Shown piece after piece: positions 1 through 5,803 of a stretch of DNA of 5,881 bases. The position numbers were made by a program, and so were the translations under genes. Origin of the DNA: Enterobacteriaceae bacterium (GTDB lineage: Bacteria; Pseudomonadota; Gammaproteobacteria; Enterobacterales; Enterobacteriaceae); contig JALAGK010000319.1 in the NCBI GenBank assembly GCA_022712475.1, positions 1-5,881 on the forward strand, given 5' to 3'. Numbering within the stretch: position 1 is the first letter of the stretch; every line of letters begins with the position of its first letter. Under the pieces are notes generated by a model. That model saw only the letters and a list, made by a program, of their open reading frames with translations. It was not told the origin of the DNA and did no database searches.

Positions 1-136
1 CTGGTACTGGCGCTGGCGCGGCGTTGAAAGCGGTCAGCCGGGTGTACGGGTGCTGGAAGTAGAGGTCAGTGCTCAGCCGTGGCAGCGCGACAGTGCTGCG
101 GTGACAACGCTGCAAACCTGGGTGGTGAAACAGTGA
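1..136 (+). CDS. gspI: GspI minor pseudopilin, 3' end only
   Basis: The reading frame is already open at the left edge (first full codon at 2) and ends at TGA 134-136, giving the last 44 residues. They begin WYWRWRGVE and end TLQTWVVKQ. A Trp-rich strand, then a VLEVEV strand and a short tail ending in an LxTxV-type stretch, matches the C-terminus of GspI/PulI pseudopilins. The position directly before gspJ in the standard I-J-K order agrees. GspI is a minor pseudopilin of the periplasmic pseudopilus and forms a tip complex with GspJ and GspK. The N-terminal leader and prepilin helix lie outside the window, so they cannot be checked. The stop overlaps the gspJ GTG start (GTGA, 4 nt). Family recognition is from pattern and context; the fragment is too short for full certainty. 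Confidence 0.88.
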   Translation, partial: WYWRWRGVESGQPGVRVLEVEVSAQPWQRDSAAVTTLQTWVVKQ

Positions 137-723
137 ACGCGCGCGGATTTACGCTTCTGGAAATGGTGCTGGCACTGGCTGTGTTTGCGTTACTGGGGCT
201 GATGGCGAACCGCGTGCTGTACCAGGGTATGGCGCTGGAACAGCATTCGGCGCGCCACGCCGGGCGACTGGCGCAAATCCAGCATGCGCTGGCGATAATG
301 GAACGCGATATTTCCGCCATGGTGCCGCGCCCGGTACGTACGCCGGGTGCGCTCGGCGGCGCGTCGCCGCGGGCTATCACCGCGCGGGGTGCCAGCGACG
401 GTCTTATTTTTACCCATGCGGGCTGGCTTAACCCGGGCGGCACGCTGGTGCGCTCGCGGCTACAGCGTGTGGCATACCGCGTTGAAGGCGAAAGTCTGGT
501 GCGTGCTTTTCTCGATTATCCCGATATGCCCGCAGGGAGCGACGCGCATCGTCGACGTTTGCTTAACGGTGTAAGCACGCTTCGGCTGCGCTACTGGGTT
601 GAGGGCGACTGGCAGCCGGGATGGCAGGACGATGGCACGCTGCCGCAGGCTATCGAAATCAGCCTGACGCTGAGTGAAGGAACCACGGTTACGCGCCGTT
701 TCCTGCTGGCGGAGGGCGCATGA
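133..723 (+). CDS. gspJ: GspJ minor pseudopilin (type II secretion)
   Basis: A 196-residue protein that starts MNARGFTLLEMVLALAVF. This is a textbook type IV prepilin-like leader: a five-residue leader ending in Gly5, Phe6 as the first mature residue, and Glu10 at mature position +5, followed by a hydrophobic helix to about residue 30. GspO at 4401-5201 would cleave and N-methylate it. Length (about 195-200 residues) and place between gspI and gspK fit GspJ, a minor pseudopilin of the tip complex with GspI and GspK. I chose the GTG at 133: it puts the leader at its usual short length, overlaps the gspI stop as GTGA, and has a GGTGG Shine-Dalgarno-like stretch at 121-125. An in-frame GTG at 79 would add 18 residues and a 58-nt overlap with gspI, which is unlikely. 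The 3' end overlaps gspK by 4 nt (ATGA). Confidence 0.95.
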   Translation: MNARGFTLLEMVLALAVFALLGLMANRVLYQGMALEQHSARHAGRLAQIQHALAIMERDISAMVPRPVRTPGALGGASPRAITARGASDGLIFTHAGWLNPGGTLVRSRLQRVAYRVEGESLVRAFLDYPDMPAGSDAHRRRLLNGVSTLRLRYWVEGDWQPGWQDDGTLPQAIEISLTLSEGTTVTRRFLLAEGA

Positions 724-1640
724 AGCAAAAAGGGATGGCACTGCTGACGGTGCTGTTGCTGCTGGCGGTGATGGTCGCGCTGGCGGCGCTCGCCACTGAA
801 CGTTGGTTCTTCAGTTTCCAGTATGGCATGCAGCTTCACCAGCGTGCGCAGGGTAAATGGTTTGCGGCCGGGGCAGAGGAGGTGGCGGGGGGCCTGCTGC
901 GCCTGGATGCGCTGGATGATATGCGCCATACCCATCTTTCACAGCGCTGGGCGACGCTTGCCGACAGCCTGCCGCTGGAGGTCGGGCAATTGCAGATGCG
1001 TATTAACGATGCGCAGGCCTGCTTTAACCTGAACGCGCTGGGCGATGACGGCGCGCGCGCGGTATTTATCCGCCTGCTGACGTTAAACGGCGTTGAAGCG
1101 GCGGCTGCGCAGATGATTGCTTTGGCGGCAGCGGACTGGGTAACAGAGGGAGACGAGTCGCGGGGCGGTGGCGCAAAAGACAGCGAATATGCAGCGCTGG
1201 AGCCCCCGTATCTTACCGCACAACAACTCATGTGGGACGTGAGCGAGTTGCGTCAGGTGCGTGGTGTGAGTGCCGACCTCTGGAACCAGCTACGCCCGCA
1301 GTTATGTGCACTGCCGGTGCAGAGCCTGGCGCTGAATATCAACACGCTGGGTGCAGAGCACTGGCCGCTGGTGGCCGCACTTTCTGACGATATCACCGAA
1401 GAAGACGTGCGCCGCTGGCTCGCCCAGCGCCCTGATGCGGGCTGGCCGACGCTGGAGGCGGCGTTTGCCGGGCTGAAACCTCTCGCCGGGCAGCGGCGTT
1501 ACCTTGCCCTTAACAGCGAATTTTTTAGCGTACATATCAGCGCGAGTATGGATGGCGTCGCGTATCGCCAGCACAGCCTGTTGCAGCGCAGCAACGGCAA
1601 AATCAGCGTGCTGTGGCGACAGCAGGAGGCAGAACCATGA
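720..1640 (+). CDS. gspK: GspK minor pseudopilin (pseudopilus tip)
   Basis: A 306-residue protein starting MKQKGMALLTVLLLL. The prepilin peptidase site is Gly5|Met6, and mature position +5 is Thr10 rather than Glu; lack of Glu+5 is the known hallmark of GspK among pseudopilins. A hydrophobic helix runs to about residue 27. The large periplasmic domain keeps two family cysteines, Cys101 (QACFNLN) and Cys196 (RPQLCALP), a likely disulphide pair. Between them lies the acidic stretch of residues 139-157 (DWVTEGDES... KDSEY), followed by a PPYLTAQQLMWDVSELRQV block typical of GspK. In solved GspK structures this part of the protein carries metal (calcium) sites; I infer the same here. GspK caps the pseudopilus. 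The ATG at 720 follows GGAGG at 711-715, overlaps the gspJ stop by 4 nt, and the gene ends in a 4-nt overlap with gspL. Length is normal for the family. Confidence 0.96.
   Translation: MKQKGMALLTVLLLLAVMVALAALATERWFFSFQYGMQLHQRAQGKWFAAGAEEVAGGLLRLDALDDMRHTHLSQRWATLADSLPLEVGQLQMRINDAQACFNLNALGDDGARAVFIRLLTLNGVEAAAAQMIALAAADWVTEGDESRGGGAKDSEYAALEPPYLTAQQLMWDVSELRQVRGVSADLWNQLRPQLCALPVQSLALNINTLGAEHWPLVAALSDDITEEDVRRWLAQRPDAGWPTLEAAFAGLKPLAGQRRYLALNSEFFSVHISASMDGVAYRQHSLLQRSNGKISVLWRQQEAEP
1624..1629 (+). promoter_or_regulatory. Ribosome binding site of gspL
   Basis: A perfect AGGAGG sits 7 nt before the ATG at 1637, inside the 3' end of gspK. It is the strongest Shine-Dalgarno sequence in the operon segment and decides the gspL start against the in-frame GTG at 1613. 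Confidence 0.85.
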
Positions 1641-2770
1641 GTAAAGCAGCGCACTGGCTGGTGCTGGCACCGGTCGGTGATTCTGAAGAGGCCTTTATCT
1701 GGCTACGGCTCAACGCGCAGGGGGAGCCGGACGGCGCACGGGGTGAGGTGATGGCGGCACAGCTCGCCACCCTGGCCACACGCTACCCGGATGATGCCTG
1801 TTGCCTGCTGGTGCCGGTGAGTGCGTTAGCGATTCAGTGTGTGCGTTTGCCGGGCCGGCATGATGCTGCCGGACTGCGTGCGCTGCCGTGGCTGGTTGAG
1901 GAAACGCTGGGTAGCGCAATGCAGCACATGGTGACGGTGCCGCTTGCCCGCTCAGGTGAAAATATCTGGGTTGCTGCGCTGGAGCAGTCACAGCTGTCAC
2001 GATGGCAGACACCGTTTCAGACAGCCGGTCTGAGGCTGGTGAAAATCATTCCCGATGCGCTTGCATTGCCGCGGCATGATGATGCTCCCTCGGCGCTACG
2101 CTGGTGTGGCGGCTGGCTTGTGCGCACCTCAGGCTGGCAAGGGGCGCAGGTTGATGATAACTGGCTTACCCTGTGGCTGGCCGCCCGCCAGCGCGAACGG
2201 CCGGATGAAGGGCCGGTATGCTGCTACGGCGATGCGCCGCCGGGCTGTAGCGGCTGGCAGGTAGAGCCTTTGCAGGATGCTTTCATGCTGCTGGCGTGCG
2301 AAGCCGTGCGTGCTGACATCTCGCTGTTGCCAAAACCGGTTCCCCGCACCTGTCAGGCCTGGCGTCAACCACTGTACGCGGCAGCCGCGATGCTGGTGCT
2401 GTTGTTTGTCTGGCAGGGGCTGACGCTATGGCAACTGTCACGCCAGGGGGATGCGTTTGAGCAGCAGGTGCGCCAGCAGTTTAGCGCGCGTTTCCCAGGT
2501 GAGCCGCAGGCAAACTGGCAGGCCGTGGTGCGCCGGGCGTTGTCGCAACAGCGTGGCGGTGAGTTAGCCCGCTGGATGGCGGTACTACCGCCGTTGCCTG
2601 AAGGTGTGACAGTGCGTGAATTACACTGGCGCAGCGAGGCGCTGCGGCTGGTATTGAACGGCGAGGCTACCGGGCTTGCCCGGGCGCAGCAGCAACTTTC
2701 GAAGGCGTTTACCCTGGCGCGTCAGCGTGACGGCGCATTTCTGCTCACGCTTGAGGATGAGGCGTTATGA
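1637..2770 (+). CDS. gspL: GspL inner-membrane platform protein
   Basis: A 377-residue bitopic inner-membrane protein. Residues 1 to about 240 form the cytoplasmic actin-like domain, which in this family recruits the ATPase GspE. It contains the family-typical LPWLVEETL segment and ends near an ADISLLPKP stretch that corresponds to the NLLxG region of relatives. One transmembrane helix spans about residues 246-265 (LYAAAAMLVLLFVWQGLTLW). The remaining 110 or so residues are periplasmic and should adopt the ferredoxin-like fold that pairs with GspM. The start is the ATG at 1637, because a perfect AGGAGG lies 7 nt upstream at 1624-1629 and the ATGA overlaps the gspK stop. An in-frame GTG at 1613 would add 8 residues and lacks such a site. 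The gene ends in a 4-nt overlap with gspM. Overall similarity to PulL is moderate, as is usual in this fast-evolving family; context makes the call secure. Confidence 0.95.
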   Translation: MSKAAHWLVLAPVGDSEEAFIWLRLNAQGEPDGARGEVMAAQLATLATRYPDDACCLLVPVSALAIQCVRLPGRHDAAGLRALPWLVEETLGSAMQHMVTVPLARSGENIWVAALEQSQLSRWQTPFQTAGLRLVKIIPDALALPRHDDAPSALRWCGGWLVRTSGWQGAQVDDNWLTLWLAARQRERPDEGPVCCYGDAPPGCSGWQVEPLQDAFMLLACEAVRADISLLPKPVPRTCQAWRQPLYAAAAMLVLLFVWQGLTLWQLSRQGDAFEQQVRQQFSARFPGEPQANWQAVVRRALSQQRGGELARWMAVLPPLPEGVTVRELHWRSEALRLVLNGEATGLARAQQQLSKAFTLARQRDGAFLLTLEDEAL

Positions 2771-3213
2771 ACAGGCTACACATGCTCTGGGTGCAGCGCA
2801 CAGCACGTGAGCGCAGGTTGCTGGTTGTGCTCGCCGCTGTACTGGGAATATTAGTGGTGTGGCTCCTGCTCTGGCAGCCGCTCCAGCATGCGCTGGCGGC
2901 TCAGGCACAGCGCCAGACCCGGCTGGCGGCATTGTCCGGGCAGATGGCGCGTTTGCCCGCGCGTGTAGACAACGCGAGCGTTGAAAACCTGTTACGCCAG
3001 CGTGCAACGGCGCTGGGCATCACGCTGGCGTCGGTGAAGCGTAACGACAATACGCTCCAGGTTGCGGTGGCTGCGGCAAATGCCGATGCGCTGTTGGCCT
3101 GGCTGTTGGCGCTGGAGGCGCAGGGCGTGGTGCAGGTGCTGGAGCTGACTATGCAGGGCAAAACGCCAGCAGACGGTAGCGTGAGTGCAAGCCTTGTGCT
3201 GGGTGTGTACTGA
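2767..3213 (+). CDS. gspM: GspM inner-membrane platform protein
   Basis: A 148-residue protein with a short basic cytoplasmic N-terminus (residues 1-17, containing WVQRTARERR), one transmembrane helix at about residues 18-36 (LLVVLAAVLGILVVWLLLW), and a periplasmic remainder. The periplasmic part starts with an Ala/Gln-rich helix (about 37-60, coiled-coil like) and ends with a small alpha/beta domain whose closing strand is SASLVLGVY. This is the GspM plan: a bitopic protein that dimerises with GspL through its ferredoxin-like periplasmic domain and stabilises the GspE-GspL platform. Slightly shorter than the usual 155-165 residues. ATGA overlap with gspL; GAGG at 2759-2762 lies just upstream of the start. 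The stop is followed after one nucleotide by the gspN ATG. Confidence 0.95.
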   Translation: MNRLHMLWVQRTARERRLLVVLAAVLGILVVWLLLWQPLQHALAAQAQRQTRLAALSGQMARLPARVDNASVENLLRQRATALGITLASVKRNDNTLQVAVAAANADALLAWLLALEAQGVVQVLELTMQGKTPADGSVSASLVLGVY

Positions 3214-3214
3214 G

Positions 3215-3961
3215 ATGAAAAAAGCGTGGCGTTATGGTGCGCTGTGTATGCTGCTGTATCTGCTGGCACTGGCGGTCACCGCGCCTGCGCGGCTGGTGCA
3301 ACGGCTGTTACCTGAACCTGTCTCGATGGCGGGTGCAACGGGTACCGTTTGGGCTGGCCATTTCCTGAACCTGCGCTGGAAAAACATCACGGCAGGGGAC
3401 GTGAGCTGGCGCCTGGGCTGGCATAACGGACTGCCAGGGGTTTATGTTAGTACTCAGGGAGGCCCTGTTCAGGGCGATGCATATCTTGGCTGGCTGGGAA
3501 GCTGGCGCGTGTCACAGGCGCGCCTGACGGCGCAGGCGCAACCGCTTCTGGCTCTCTCTGGTGCCATGCTGCCACTTGATGTTCAGGGTAAATTGACTCT
3601 CTTTGTTAAAACGCTGCGCTTTACGCCAGCGGCGTGTCTGGCGCTGGAGGCCCGGCTGGACTGGCGCGAGGCGCAGCTGGGGGCGTTGGGGCAGAGGCTT
3701 GCGCTGGGTGAACCGCAGCTTGATATGCGCTGTGAAGGGCCGGTGGTTCACGGTGCGTTGCGCCAGACGCAGGCTCCGCTGCCGTTTAGCGCGCAGGGCA
3801 GCCTGGATTATCGCGGAGAATACCGCATTTCAGGCCAGACCGGTCCGACTGACGCACTGCCTGCACCCTGGCCGCAGATGATAAATAGTGTGACGCGCCC
3901 TGCGCCCGACGGGCAACGCATAATGGAGGTATCTGGAAAATGGACTCTTCACCGCCGTTGA
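3215..3961 (+). CDS. gspN: GspN accessory type II secretion protein
   Basis: A 248-residue protein with an N-terminal signal anchor (MKKAWRYG then a hydrophobic run at about residues 9-23) and a periplasmic beta-rich domain. Family marks are the GATGTVWAGH segment near residues 43-52, and the paired cysteines Cys141 (PAACLALEARLDW) and Cys173 (DMRCEGPV), which are probably disulphide bonded. GspN is found in only some T2SS loci (present in pul, absent from E. coli gsp), and its exact role is not settled; it is non-essential where tested in pul. I chose ATG 3215, one base after the gspM stop. An alternative in-frame start at 3185 would overlap gspM by 29 nt and put extra residues before the signal anchor. 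Shine-Dalgarno support for 3215 is poor, so translation probably depends on coupling to gspM. The 3' end overlaps the next gene by 22 nt. Confidence 0.92.
   Translation: MKKAWRYGALCMLLYLLALAVTAPARLVQRLLPEPVSMAGATGTVWAGHFLNLRWKNITAGDVSWRLGWHNGLPGVYVSTQGGPVQGDAYLGWLGSWRVSQARLTAQAQPLLALSGAMLPLDVQGKLTLFVKTLRFTPAACLALEARLDWREAQLGALGQRLALGEPQLDMRCEGPVVHGALRQTQAPLPFSAQGSLDYRGEYRISGQTGPTDALPAPWPQMINSVTRPAPDGQRIMEVSGKWTLHRR
3925..3930 (+). promoter_or_regulatory. Ribosome binding site of the gspB-type gene
   Basis: GGAGGT lies 9 nt before ATG 3940 and is embedded in the last codons of gspN. It supports a separate start for the downstream gene despite the 22-nt overlap. Confidence 0.75.
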
Positions 3962-4401
3962 GCGGTTATCGCATCCCAGCCTGGCTGTTGGTGTTTTATG
4001 GTGTATTGCTGTTTACGCTTGGATGGATAGCATCCGGCCTGTGGCAGGCATGGCGTGGCCCGGGGGATGATGGCGTGCGAAGTCATGTACTCCCGGCGGC
4101 ATCGCGCGAGCAGGCGACAACGGATGAAGAAGTCGGACCTGCCTGTAATGACGATACCCTGATGCCGCTACGCTACAGCGCCCACGTCTGGGCTGATGCC
4201 CCGGAGCAGCGTAGCGTTACCCTTAACGGTAAACAGTATCGCGAAGGCGACACGCTGCCCTGCGGCGAAGAGGTCGCATCCATTGAACCCACCGCACTGG
4301 TGCTTCAGTCATTGGGCCGCCGGATGCAGCTGGATGCCATGTGGGACTGGCCTGGCGGTGCGGTAGACAGCATTGTGATTAACGACGAGGACATGCCGTG
4401 A
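3940..4401 (+). CDS. gspB: GspB-type secretin assembly factor (PulB/OutB family)
   Basis: A 153-residue protein: a short N-terminus, one transmembrane helix at about residues 13-35 (PAWLLVFYGVLLFTLGW...), a variable linker to about 70, and a compact C-terminal domain at about 74-145. The latter contains PLRYSAHVWAD, QRSVTLNGKQYREGD and the closing DWPGG (136-140), which match the conserved C-terminal domain of GspB/PulB/OutB (T2SSB family). Known members are anchored in the inner membrane and help the secretin GspD assemble or stay connected across the periplasm. Two cysteines, Cys69 and Cys108, lie in the periplasmic part and might pair. There is no gspA partner here, as in pul and out loci. 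The gene overlaps gspN by 22 nt and gspO by 1-4 nt, so it belongs to the operon. The alternative, a second GspC-like homology-region protein, is less likely because the RYSAHVW and DWPGG marks are GspB-type. Confidence 0.86.
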   Translation: MDSSPPLSGYRIPAWLLVFYGVLLFTLGWIASGLWQAWRGPGDDGVRSHVLPAASREQATTDEEVGPACNDDTLMPLRYSAHVWADAPEQRSVTLNGKQYREGDTLPCGEEVASIEPTALVLQSLGRRMQLDAMWDWPGGAVDSIVINDEDMP

Positions 4402-5201
4402 TGCTGTGGGTGGGTGGCATGTTTGTACTGGGGCTGATTGCGGGCAGTGTGCTGAACTGCGTTATCTGGCGTCTGCCGGTGATGATGGCTCGTCAGACAT
4501 CTGCTGCCGAGGGTTCCTTGCACGATGATTTCCCGCCGCGCTTCAATCTGTTTGTGCCGCGCTCGTGCTGCCCGCAGTGCCGCCACACCATTGCCTTTTA
4601 CGACAATATTCCGCTACTGAGCTGGTTGTGGCTGCGTGGGCGCTGTCGTCACTGTGGGGGCTGCATCGGCTGGCGTTATCCGCTCACTGAACTGATGAGC
4701 GCACTGTGTACAGCATGGATTGCGCTGGGCTGGCCGCCAGGGCTGGATGCGTTGATGCTGGCGCTCTGCTGTTGGCTGCTGATTGCGTTGCTCAGCATCG
4801 ACCTTGAACATATGCTGCTGCCTGATGTGCTGACACTGTCTTTGCTGTGGCTTGGTCTGCTGGCAAATCTGCACGGCGCGTTTGTGCCCTTGCAGGATGC
4901 GGTGCTGGGCGCGGTGGCAGGCTGGCTTACTCTGTGGGGAGTTTATCAGGCCTTTTTACTGTTAACGAGGCGTGAAGGGCTTGGGTATGGCGATTTTAAA
5001 CTGTTGGCTGCGCTGGGAGCCTGGTGCGGCTGGCAACAGCTGCCGCTGCTGCTTTTATCGGCATCGCTACTGGGCATTGTGCTGATGCTGGTGCTGCGCA
5101 TGACCGGGCGCATTGCGCGCGGCGAGGCGTTTGCTTTTGGTCCCTGTCTGGCGCTGGCAGGCTGGTGGGTTATCACCCAGCCTGCGGCGGTGTGGTTTTA
5201 G
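4401..5201 (+). CDS. gspO: GspO prepilin peptidase / N-methyltransferase
   Basis: A 266-residue polytopic inner-membrane enzyme that cleaves the leader of pseudopilins (GspG-K) after Gly and methylates the new N-terminus. The N-terminal methyltransferase-type domain starts GSVLNCVIWRLP (residues 15-26) and carries the zinc-binding pairs Cys57-x2-Cys60 and Cys82-x2-Cys85, with YDNIPLLSWLWLRG between them and RYPLTEL after. The aspartic peptidase A24 domain holds both catalytic aspartates: Asp134 in SIDLEHMLLPD and Asp198 in GYGDFKLLAALGAW. About eight hydrophobic segments are visible. All key residues are intact, so the enzyme should be active; it may also process type IV pilins elsewhere in the genome. 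Start: ATG 4401 overlaps the gspB stop by 1 nt (TGATG). A GTG directly before it (4398) is equally in frame, and GAGG at 4387-4390 could serve either. Two further cysteines, Cys56 and Cys88, border the zinc pairs. Confidence 0.96.
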   Translation: MLWVGGMFVLGLIAGSVLNCVIWRLPVMMARQTSAAEGSLHDDFPPRFNLFVPRSCCPQCRHTIAFYDNIPLLSWLWLRGRCRHCGGCIGWRYPLTELMSALCTAWIALGWPPGLDALMLALCCWLLIALLSIDLEHMLLPDVLTLSLLWLGLLANLHGAFVPLQDAVLGAVAGWLTLWGVYQAFLLLTRREGLGYGDFKLLAALGAWCGWQQLPLLLLSASLLGIVLMLVLRMTGRIARGEAFAFGPCLALAGWWVITQPAAVWF

Positions 5202-5222
5202 CTGCATGCTGTACTACCGCAC

Positions 5223-5244
5223 CGAGGATGGCAAAAACATCTCG
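5223..5244. repeat. Imperfect hairpin downstream of gspO
   Basis: CGAGGATG (5223-5230) pairs with CATCTCG (5238-5244) across a GCAAAAA loop, giving seven base pairs with one bulged G. It sits 21 nt after the gspO stop. No T-tract follows on the + strand, and on the - strand the T run lies in the loop, so it is a weak terminator candidate at best. Confidence 0.3.
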
Positions 5245-5262
5245 TGGTTGACTGCAGTGCAG

Positions 5263-5292
5263 GGCGTGGGCATTTAGCCACGTTTGCACGCC
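5263..5292. repeat. Inverted repeat GGCGTG/CACGCC near the gspS 3' end
   Basis: GGCGTG (5263-5268) and CACGCC (5287-5292) form a perfect six-pair stem. The 18-nt loop contains a second small stem, GGC-ATTTA-GCC (5269-5279). It begins 20 nt beyond the gspS stop on the - strand. Without a following T run it could be a transcript-end stabilising structure or a weak bidirectional terminator; this is inference. Confidence 0.3.
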
Positions 5293-5311
5293 GGACTCAC
5301 CGTCTGACCGG

Positions 5312-5668
5312 TTACGCTTTTGGCAGCGTTGCGATAAAGGGTTTTAACAGCTCGCTGAATTCGGCGCACTGGCTGGCGGGTGGCGTGGTGTCACGCAGCA
5401 GACGCTGATAGAGCTGTTCGCTATAAGGCGCGATGTCTGCTGACGGCGTCCACCCGCGTTCGTGTGCGGCGCGATAGGCGGCTTGCTCAATTTGTCCGTC
5501 GGCCGGTAAATCGCGGTATCCACATTGCTGCTTTAGATAACGCGTGCCGGCAATCACAGACGCGACCTGCTGGCGCTGGGCCTCAGCTGTAGGTGGTGGT
5601 GTACGCTGCTGCTGGCAGGCGCTCAGGAATAAGGGCAGAGTAAGACTGAGAAGCACGACGTGGCGCAT
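5312..5668 (-). CDS. gspS: GspS secretin pilotin lipoprotein (PulS/OutS family)
   Basis: A 118-residue lipoprotein precursor. The signal peptide MRHVVLLSLTLPLFLSAC ends in a clear lipobox (LSA|Cys18). Residue +2 is Gln, not Asp, which predicts sorting to the outer membrane. The mature 101-residue domain shows PulS/OutS/GspS marks: VASVIAGTRYLKQQC (Cys49), YRDLPAD, an AAHERGW segment, LYQRLLRDTTPPASQC (Cys101) and a closing FIATL. Cys49 and Cys101 correspond to the conserved disulphide of this pilotin family. Pilotins bind the C-terminal S-domain of the secretin GspD, protect it from degradation and carry it to the outer membrane through the Lol route. The start is ATG at 5668-5666, with AAGGAA 7 nt upstream. 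The gene is convergent to gspO and stands outside the operon, so it needs its own promoter. This is the GspS type, not the unrelated AspS type. Length fits, if slightly short. Confidence 0.92.
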   Translation of the reverse strand: MRHVVLLSLTLPLFLSACQQQRTPPPTAEAQRQQVASVIAGTRYLKQQCGYRDLPADGQIEQAAYRAAHERGWTPSADIAPYSEQLYQRLLRDTTPPASQCAEFSELLKPFIATLPKA

Positions 5669-5675
5669 AGTTGAA

Positions 5676-5681
5676 TTCCTT
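5676..5681 (-). promoter_or_regulatory. Ribosome binding site of gspS
   Basis: On the - strand AAGGAA ends 7 nt before the ATG at 5668. A second purine-rich AAGGAA run lies immediately upstream. It supports the chosen start and the correct length of the signal peptide. Confidence 0.75.
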
Positions 5682-5712
5682 TCCTTTTGTGTGAACTTTC
5701 CATGAGTTATCG

Positions 5713-5741
5713 ATGGTAATGCTGCGTGCGCCGGAATACAA
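5713..5741 (-). promoter_or_regulatory. Candidate sigma-70 promoter of gspS (weak)
   Basis: On the - strand TTGTAT (5741-5736) and TACCAT (5718-5713) are separated by exactly 17 nt and would start a transcript near 5706, giving a leader of roughly 38 nt before gspS. The match to consensus is only 3/6 and 4/6, so this is a suggestion based mainly on spacing and position. Confidence 0.3.
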
Positions 5742-5752
5742 CGGCCGGGCGC
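5728..5752. repeat. Imperfect GC-rich inverted repeat upstream of gspS
   Basis: GCGCCGG (5728-5734) pairs with CCGGGCGC (5745-5752), seven pairs with one bulged G, around a 10-nt loop. It covers the -35 hexamer and part of the spacer of the candidate gspS promoter. No T run follows on either strand, so it is not a standard terminator. It could be an operator or a chance palindrome. Confidence 0.3.
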
Positions 5753-5803
5753 GTAGTGTTCTGAGGATGAGTCTTCTGTGTTTGGGCTTCTGCCATGTGT
5801 TGT

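Larger units (their letters stand above)
5202..5311. other. Convergent intergenic region between gspO and gspS
   Basis: A 110-bp gap between the two convergent stop codons. It holds two imperfect inverted repeats (listed separately) and a 23-codon open frame starting at ATG 5206 with no ribosome binding site. I find no strong GC stem followed by a T-tract on either strand, so intrinsic termination is not clearly shown for either gspO or gspS. Confidence 0.7.

Noticed and set aside
66..443. Antisense open frame of about 125 codons opposite gspJ, and similar long frames opposite gspK, gspL, gspM, gspN and gspO
   Set aside because: They are shadows of GC-rich coding DNA: rich in Arg, Pro, Ala and Ser, without family motifs or ribosome binding sites, and fully covered by well-recognised genes.
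1637..2380. Nine cysteines in the cytoplasmic part of GspL, considered as a metal or redox site
   Set aside because: They are scattered without a CxxC arrangement, and other enterobacterial GspL proteins are also fairly cysteine-rich as far as I recall.
5024..5251. + strand frame of 75 codons overlapping the 3' end of gspO
   Set aside because: It lies mostly inside gspO in another frame and has low-complexity Ala-rich composition with no recognisable domain.
5380..5592. + strand frame of 70 codons opposite gspS
   Set aside because: The - strand gspS has a lipobox, a cysteine pair and pilotin motifs; the opposite frame has none.
5685..5704. TGTGA half-site upstream of gspS, considered as a CRP site
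   Set aside because: The second half-site reads CATGA instead of TCACA, so only one arm matches.
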